Shown here one piece after another: positions 58,442 through 64,000 of a stretch of DNA of 64,000 nt; the stretch's first letter is position 1; each line of letters opens with the position of its first letter. The notes beneath the pieces were generated by a model. It ran no database searches and was not told the DNA's origin. It worked only from the letters and a program-made list of their open reading frames with translations. The position numbers and the translations under genes were made by a program. Source of the stretch: Branchiostoma floridae (taxonomy: Eukaryota; Chordata; Leptocardii; Amphioxiformes; Branchiostomatidae); assembly GCF_000003815.2 (NCBI RefSeq), contig NC_049986.1:1000864-1064863 (forward strand), given 5' to 3'.

Positions 58442-61181
58442 TCATTGGACTTTGATGTCAGTACCTGTTTTCATGGCTATATTGTCATGACCGCCGTCAG
58501 CCGCTGTCTCAGGTTTGGCCTCTCTGCCCCTGCGACTGGGCAGGAGGATCTTCTCCAGCTCCAGGATGGGAGCCTCCGCCATCATGGAGGCAGCAAAACC
58601 ACACACAAGGGACATGAAGGAGAAACTCACGAACATGAACCACTGCGGGAAGAAAAGGTACAATGGGACAACGATGAATATCCTGATGTGGGTTCATACG
58701 TACACAACATGGAAAGAAATGGGCCCACCTGTATCTAGTGAAAAGAGGGTTTGCCACAACACTACAGGTATGTTTTGTTGTATTGCACATTCACACCTAA
58801 CTGCATTCTAGCAAAGCAGATTGATGTACTTTTTTTGAATCTGATAATCCGGATAAGTGTCTTACCCAAGTGATGGCTGAGTACAACCATGGGCCCTTGT
58901 AATCCATGTAGTAGGCCTGTATGATTATGGGATGGACGAGGTACGCCGTGTAGGACAGGCGACTTAACGGCAGCCAACCGCTCCACGACAGGAACTCCGA
59001 GATGATACCTGCATAAGGGTACCACAGTTACATTAAGCACTATTTTGCCGACGTGTACACCTAGCTTGATAAAAGCATGCTTCTAGCAGCCCCTCCACTG
59101 CAGTGCTTCTGCAATGCAGGGGGGTTCATGTTACCACAAACATCTATAGAGAAATTACTACAATAGTCGGAAGTTGAAGTTAGAAGAAAGATGAGTCGAC
59201 CGGCAAATAACCTATAATACATGTTCTTGAGCTGTGACTTTGTATGTATATTACGTGAATATGTTATGTTTTAGATACATAATACATAGTATCACATACA
59301 AATGTACCACCTAAACATGATTCATAGCATCCTGATCAGAGTCTGTGTAAACAGAGACTCCCATCAGGATCTCTATCGGTAGAATCAGCAATCTGCAAGA
59401 TCTCATTCTTTACCCCGACATTAAGTATTATACGTACATTGTATATTTTGTATCATACATGTATGTCATCTTATTGTGTGTATTATAATCGTACCCTTGT
59501 ATTAGGAGTGTCCGGGACGTTCCTGTCGGTCCTGAAGAGCAGATAGCCCAGCAGTATGCAGATGATATATGGTGCCATCCTGGTGAACGACCATCGGTAG
59601 GTCGTGTACCTGTAGATGTGTCCATACACACTACAGAAAAAAGAATATAAAGTTTGATCAGGAAGAGAAAAATGTTTTATATGTACATAAAGAGAGAGAT
59701 AGAAAGTTTGCGTATTTGAGATGCTATTTAAAATATCCTAAATACTTACTCGACCATGAAATAGTACGACACTCCATGCAGAAGCCAAATGGATCCGATC
59801 AAGAAACAGGCAACTGCAACTCCAACTTTTGGGTACCTATGCGTGTAAAGGGCAGAAGAAAATGTCATAAAGATCACGCTTTCAAGAATTGGTACTAACT
59901 AGTAATGTCAAAGACACTGTGGCGTTATGTTGTTTTCATGTTTAAAAAAAGCCGTAAGCCGACCAAGGAGTTTAATAGTAAAAATTTCAATTTGAATAAA
60001 TTTGGACATCACACTAACCTGTAAAGCACTACGAGCAGCCCTGTAAGTGTTACGTACAGCTGCATGTCCGCACCAAGGTACCAGCTATGCAGAAAACACT
60101 GTCCAATGGGAAAATACTACTTGTTAAAGTGCTTCGATCACTTCTTGCAACATTCGCTACTCGTTTATCAGTTTTATCTATAAGGTGACTTTGACCTAAG
60201 GTGACCGTCTCAGCAAACCGCTCTTTTCACACTGTACTGTATGGCATTGTAATATCTCATAAGAAGCCTGAAAATTCTTTAGCTATACATGAAGTAGGAA
60301 ACAAAAATCTGACCTCTCCTTAATGCAATGAATGTGAATATGGAAATATATGGCCCCCTTCAGTCATTAATGACATAACTGACATCAGCCCTACAGCTTC
60401 GGCTATATCTAAACAGTCCTATACTAGAATGACAGTCTCTACCACGGCACGTATGACACATCTGTAAGCTGACTCAGATCTGTTGCAGGGTTCTTTCCTC
60501 AAGGTTCGCTTTCCTTCTGCCTTGCACATATGTCTGGCTTCTCCGGATTTTAGCTGCCTGGACAGAGTACATCTCCAGCTGGAGCTTACTGTCTACCACT
60601 CAAAATCACGAGCATACTATATTCACAACACAAGACATCAAAACCTGAACTTTACAAAGCTGCTAGGGGGACCAATGTCATTTTCGGTTGTCCGAACCCA
60701 CCCTATACCCTGGCAAATATCATACGGACCCATCCACAGTTCCCTGGATAAGACCTCACATCTTGTCCGATAAAGTTGTTGATGTAGAGCAGGTTTGCCC
60801 ACCAGTACTCCCGGCAGACTTGGACCGTAGACATGGTCCAGTTGTCACGGATAGCCCACCACGGTCCAGACCCCATGTACTCCATCAGGCAGGTGGAAAT
60901 CATGAGCAGGAAGGCGAACACTGGTGTCAACCTGGACATAGCAACCAAAAGACGTAAGTATACACTGAAGGCGTGCACATGCTCTCATGTGTCTTGCGCG
61001 GGGTCTACATCAGAAGACTGTAGACCCCATGAAAGACCAAACATGCATAAACTGTCCTACACTCAAATAATGCTGTTAGATGTGTCAACCATAGTCTCCC
61101 TAGCCTACGTGTACATGTACCTCAATTTACAATGAATCATTTTCATGTACACCATGGTTTCTTTAAGTAAACGGCCCTACC
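58442..61181 (-). pseudogene. NRF-6-like acyltransferase gene B, 5'-truncated duplicate lacking one exon
   Basis: Exons homologous to gene A exons 9-12, 14 and 15 on the minus strand: 60931-60760 (LTPVFAFLLM, GSGPWWAIRDNWT, YWWANLLYINNF), 60098-60019 (WYLGADMQLYV), 59836-59750, 59630-59495 (YRWSFTRMAPYIICI), 59008-58866 (SWSGWLPLSRLSYTAYLVHP), 58642-58442 (WFMFVSFSFMSLVCGF then a polar tail ending TDIKVQ, TGA). All have consensus splice sites. The end of exon 8 (LHRYF, donor at 61181) survives upstream. The NRF domain, signal peptide and exons 1-7 are absent from the remaining window. The exon 13 equivalent (178 nt in gene A) is missing, and joining 12 to 14 breaks frame. It supplies the intact C-terminus for the family here. 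Confidence 0.85.
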
Positions 61182-61479
61182 TGAAATAACGGTGTAAGAT
61201 GTGTATACGTAAAGGTCAGATCACGATCATTCGAACAGAATAAATTGTTTCATGGAATCTCATGTCAATATTGACACAAGCACCGATGGTGATAAAAACA
61301 CAGTTTGTGTCTGCTCACCAGCAAACATACAGATACTCATGTGACATGTAACCTGATATCTTCTCATAGAAACTGCAACGTGCTCTGCGTTTTGTAAATC
61401 TCATTGAGGTCACTAGACAATCAGGATTTAACAGAGAATTTGTTCATCTCACAATCGCTAGATGTCGATTCGTCCACAG

Positions 61480-62065
61480 GTACGACCTGATGCTGCAATG
61501 TTGGCGCTGGCAACCCGTCTTGCGGCCGTCATTCCGCTCACTGAAGGACAAAATAGACAAGAAACTCGCCTTCTGTGGACCTGAGTACGCTAGAACAGCG
61601 CAACCCTCGACAGGTACCCCGCCTTCTATAGACCCCAGTACAACAGCCCAAACCCTCGACAGACATCCCGCCTTCTACGGACCCGAGTACAACAGCCCAA
61701 CCGTCGACAGGCATCCCGCCTTCTACAGACCCGAGTACAATAACCCAACCGTCGACAGGCATCCCGCCTTCTACAGACCCGAGTACAATAACCCAACCGT
61801 CGACAGGCATCCCGCCTTCTACGGACCCAAGTACAACAGCCCAACACTGGACAGGCATCCCGCCTTCTACGGATCCGAGTATAACAGCCCAACACTGGCC
61901 AGGCATCCCACCTTCTACGGATCCGAGTACAACTGCCTAAGAATGGACAGGCATCCCGCCATCTACGGACCCGAGTGCAACAGCCTTACACTGGACAGGC
62001 ATTCCGCTTTCTACGGACCCGAGTACAACAGACTAACACTGGACAGGCATCCCGCCTTCTACTGA
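61480..62065 (+). pseudogene. Tyrosine-kinase C-terminal exon fused to a Tyr-rich coding repeat
   Basis: After a CGTCCACAG acceptor, the frame opens (G)YDLMLQCWRWQPVLRPSF. This is the hallmark of the last helices of a tyrosine-kinase domain (Y-x-x-M-x-x-CW-x-x-x-P-x-x-RP-x-F). It continues SLKDKIDKKLAF, then about nine repeats of roughly 16 residues (DRHPAFYGPEYNSPTV), and stops at 62063. The rest of the kinase is not found in the 250 bp upstream, where gene B remnants begin on the other strand. It is therefore either an isolated terminal exon with distant partners or a stranded fragment. Confidence 0.7.
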
Positions 62066-62245
62066 CCCGAGAACGCTACAACAGCCTAACACTGGACAGG
62101 TATCCCGCCTTCTACATCCCCGAGTACAACAGCCTAGCACTGGACAGGCATCCCGCCTTCTACTGACCCGAGAACGCTACATCAGCCTAACACGTGGACA
62201 GGCATCCCGCCTTCTACTGACCCGAGCACGCTACAACAGCCCGAA
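61600..62245. repeat. 48-bp coding minisatellite, about 13 copies
   Basis: The unit is GACAGGCATCCCGCCTTCTA plus C(G/A)GACCCGAGTACAACAGCC-type sequence. The first nine copies are in frame with the kinase exon. Copies after 62065 carry indels and stops. Parts of the minus strand are also open. The first repeat-like segment (FCGPEYARTAQPSTG) is contiguous with the kinase tail, so the array probably grew out of the exon. Confidence 0.9.
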
Positions 62246-62399
62246 GTACTTGATATGACACCTATAGGTAGCCTACAACTTGCCACTGGGGGAAAGGGTA
62301 TCGGATGTAGCCATATCCGAGCAGGGATATTTGCGTATTTGTAACAAATGCTAGCGAATGCAAACGGATTCAAGTTGGATCCCTAAGATCCGGGGGATC

Positions 62400-62890
62400 G
62401 CCCGGATGAAAATATCCGAAATTTGGATTTTTGGGATCCGGAATGAAAAGACTCAAACATATCCCAAAATGGGATTTCCCACGGATGCGAAGTCGTTTTT
62501 TTAGGGATTTCTTTGAATACCTGGAATGATCGGATCGCAAAGAATCCCCAAACGGTATTTCCCTCGGATGCGAAGTCGTTTTTCAAAGGATTTCTTCGAA
62601 TACCTGGAATGAACGGGTCCCAAAACGGCCTTTGCCGCGGATGCGAAGTCGTTTTTATAGGATTTTTCTCGTATATTTGTCATGGTAGGATCCTAAAGAA
62701 TCCCATTATGGAATTTGCCGTGGATGCGAAGTCGTTTTTATAGGATTTTCCTCGTATATTTGGCATGGTCGGATCCTAAGAAATCCCAATGCGGCATTTG
62801 CCGCGGATGCGAAGTCGTTTTTTAGGGATTTCTTCGTATGATCAGATCATAAAGAATCCAAAACGGGATTTTCTGCAGATACAAAGTCAC
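62400..62890. repeat. About 80-bp minisatellite, 5-6 copies
   Basis: GGATGCGAAGTCGTTTTT recurs at about 62482, 62566, 62638, 62721 and 62803, and decayed at 62873. It is separated by GGATTTCTTCG...GGATCC-type sequence. No coding content. Confidence 0.85.
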
Positions 62891-63483
62891 TTTAATGAAT
62901 TTTCCGCACATTTTACAAATCACAATATCATGTGTGCCCAATTACTTTCTTATAAAAGGCTAACACGATTTGAAATAGAAAAGAATACACAGAATAATTC
63001 TAAACCAGTCCTGAGAAGAACTAAACGACGTAATGTCATCGAGGCCGAATCCTGTCTGCCACATGATATATATACAGATACAATATTGCAACAAGAATGG
63101 GTTATACCAGGTATGTACAGAGAGTCCCTGTTATCTAATTATGTTAAGGGAAAGTTGAATCCTTTAACCGCCAATATCACATGACTTCTTATACTTCCAA
63201 ACAGAATATAGGATCAAACGTGAATGCAATTTGACTTTTATGTAAAGCTGACATGGAAGTCTGTGGCTAATCTTGCTTCTACGAATATCTGTTTCTATTA
63301 CAAATCAAAGTCTTCGCGATGTCCAACTCTAAGGAATTTCCACATCCGGCTACAGGATACAGATAGTGAATCCAGCTTGTAAAGTACAACTAACATGACT
63401 TATAGTATCAGTATGTACACCTTCTCGCAACAGCACAAAGTCCCCTTTCTAGAGTGACAGTGCTTCGCTTCTTTTCAGGCTAG
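62891..63483. other. No recognisable gene
   Basis: A 131-codon plus-strand frame (62789-63184) starts inside the minisatellite and has no family resemblance I can name. Otherwise nothing supported. Confidence 0.4.
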
Positions 63484-63582
63484 TTACGCCCTGATCCCTC
63501 CCAGCTCAATTCCTTCTGTGCCCTTCCTGTAGTCCAGTGTTCTCCCAGCTGTTGACACGGCCAGAGAATGTCGACCCGCCGT
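63484..63582 (-). CDS. Terminal coding exon of an unknown minus-strand gene
   Basis: A very strong acceptor (TTCTTTCTCTTTTTCAG) precedes 33 codons in phase 0, ending in TAA: TAGRHSLAVSTAGRTLDYRKG then TEGIELGGIRA. The rest of the gene would lie beyond 64000. No family recognised. The short length leaves real doubt. Confidence 0.45.
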   Translation of the reverse strand, partial: TAGRHSLAVSTAGRTLDYRKGTEGIELGGIRA

Positions 63583-64000
63583 CTGAAAAAGAGAAAGAAT
63601 AATCCCATCAAATTTTGAGATAGCTAAAGCATCCATGTTTGATGGATGCGTCCGTCAAAGTAATTAGGATGTATATGAAAAGAAATGGTGATTGGCTTGT
63701 TATACAACAGGAACAAATGCATCTGATTGTGGTATCGCCATTATCGCCGTTACATTCCGCATTATCATACCAAAAAAGTCCCCCGGGAGGGCGCGGCAGA
63801 AACAGTCTAGCGTTGCATAATTAGTGACAAGGTGTGATCTGCTTCCCCGGCCGGACTTTGCATTGTGTACGAGACGTCGCATATAAACAAACACGTAAAC
63901 ACCGTTGGAACAGAATGTTCCTATGCGAATAAATACCAGGCTTGAGACAAACATATGTGTATACAAGTACTGTTTTGATGATGATTCAAATTTTCCCCAA

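Overview
The window looks like chordate nuclear DNA, most likely amphioxus (Branchiostoma); this is an inference. The genes have many short exons with GT-AG introns. One complete gene is a clear metazoan XPR1 orthologue, and the rest is packed with small non-autonomous DNA transposons, LINE pieces, a tRNA-derived SINE and minisatellites. Two runs of exactly 100 N (45855-45954, 48618-48717) mark it as an assembled scaffold. I see no bacterial operons, no CRISPR array and no viral genes.

Layout. 1-7.9 kb: the 5' part of an uncharacterised minus-strand gene (exon 1 7922-7572, exon 2 972-174), with MITEs in its 6.6 kb intron. 7.9-15.1 kb: intergenic, with a dead reverse transcriptase, a satellite of about 205 bp in 14 copies, and a near-perfect foldback element inserted in it. 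15.1-41.9 kb: XPR1 on the plus strand, a phosphate exporter with an SPX regulatory domain and an EXS domain, spread over about 15-16 exons. Its introns hold many transposons, including two cases of a LINE nested inside a MITE. A mariner-type element begins 27 bp after its stop codon. 45.4-55.5 kb: a minus-strand gene of the nose-resistant-to-fluoxetine (NRF-6)/acyltransferase-3 family (gene A), with exon 9 split by a 1.2 kb transposon. 58.4-61.2 kb: a second, 5'-truncated copy of the same family (gene B), also minus strand. 61.5-62.2 kb: the C-terminal exon of a tyrosine kinase running into a coding minisatellite. 63.5 kb: a terminal exon of an unknown minus-strand gene.

The most unusual signal is a recurring architecture: tandem arrays whose repeat unit straddles an exon-intron boundary, so that splice sites themselves are amplified. 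XPR1 exon 4 has 21 copies of its 5' splice site (18092-19470). XPR1 exon 12 has four copies of its 3' splice site plus exon start (36855-37210). NRF gene A exon 8 has about 18 copies of an AG|GT boundary (50.9-51.9 kb), organised as a three-unit higher-order repeat that is open in all three minus-strand frames. All three arrays carry AG|GT proto-splice sites. This makes the locus a candidate for studying intron birth, recursive splicing or splice-site redundancy. Whether it has a function is unknown.

Coordinates come from reading exon phases by eye. The joins listed for XPR1 and gene A keep frame throughout, apart from the lesions described.
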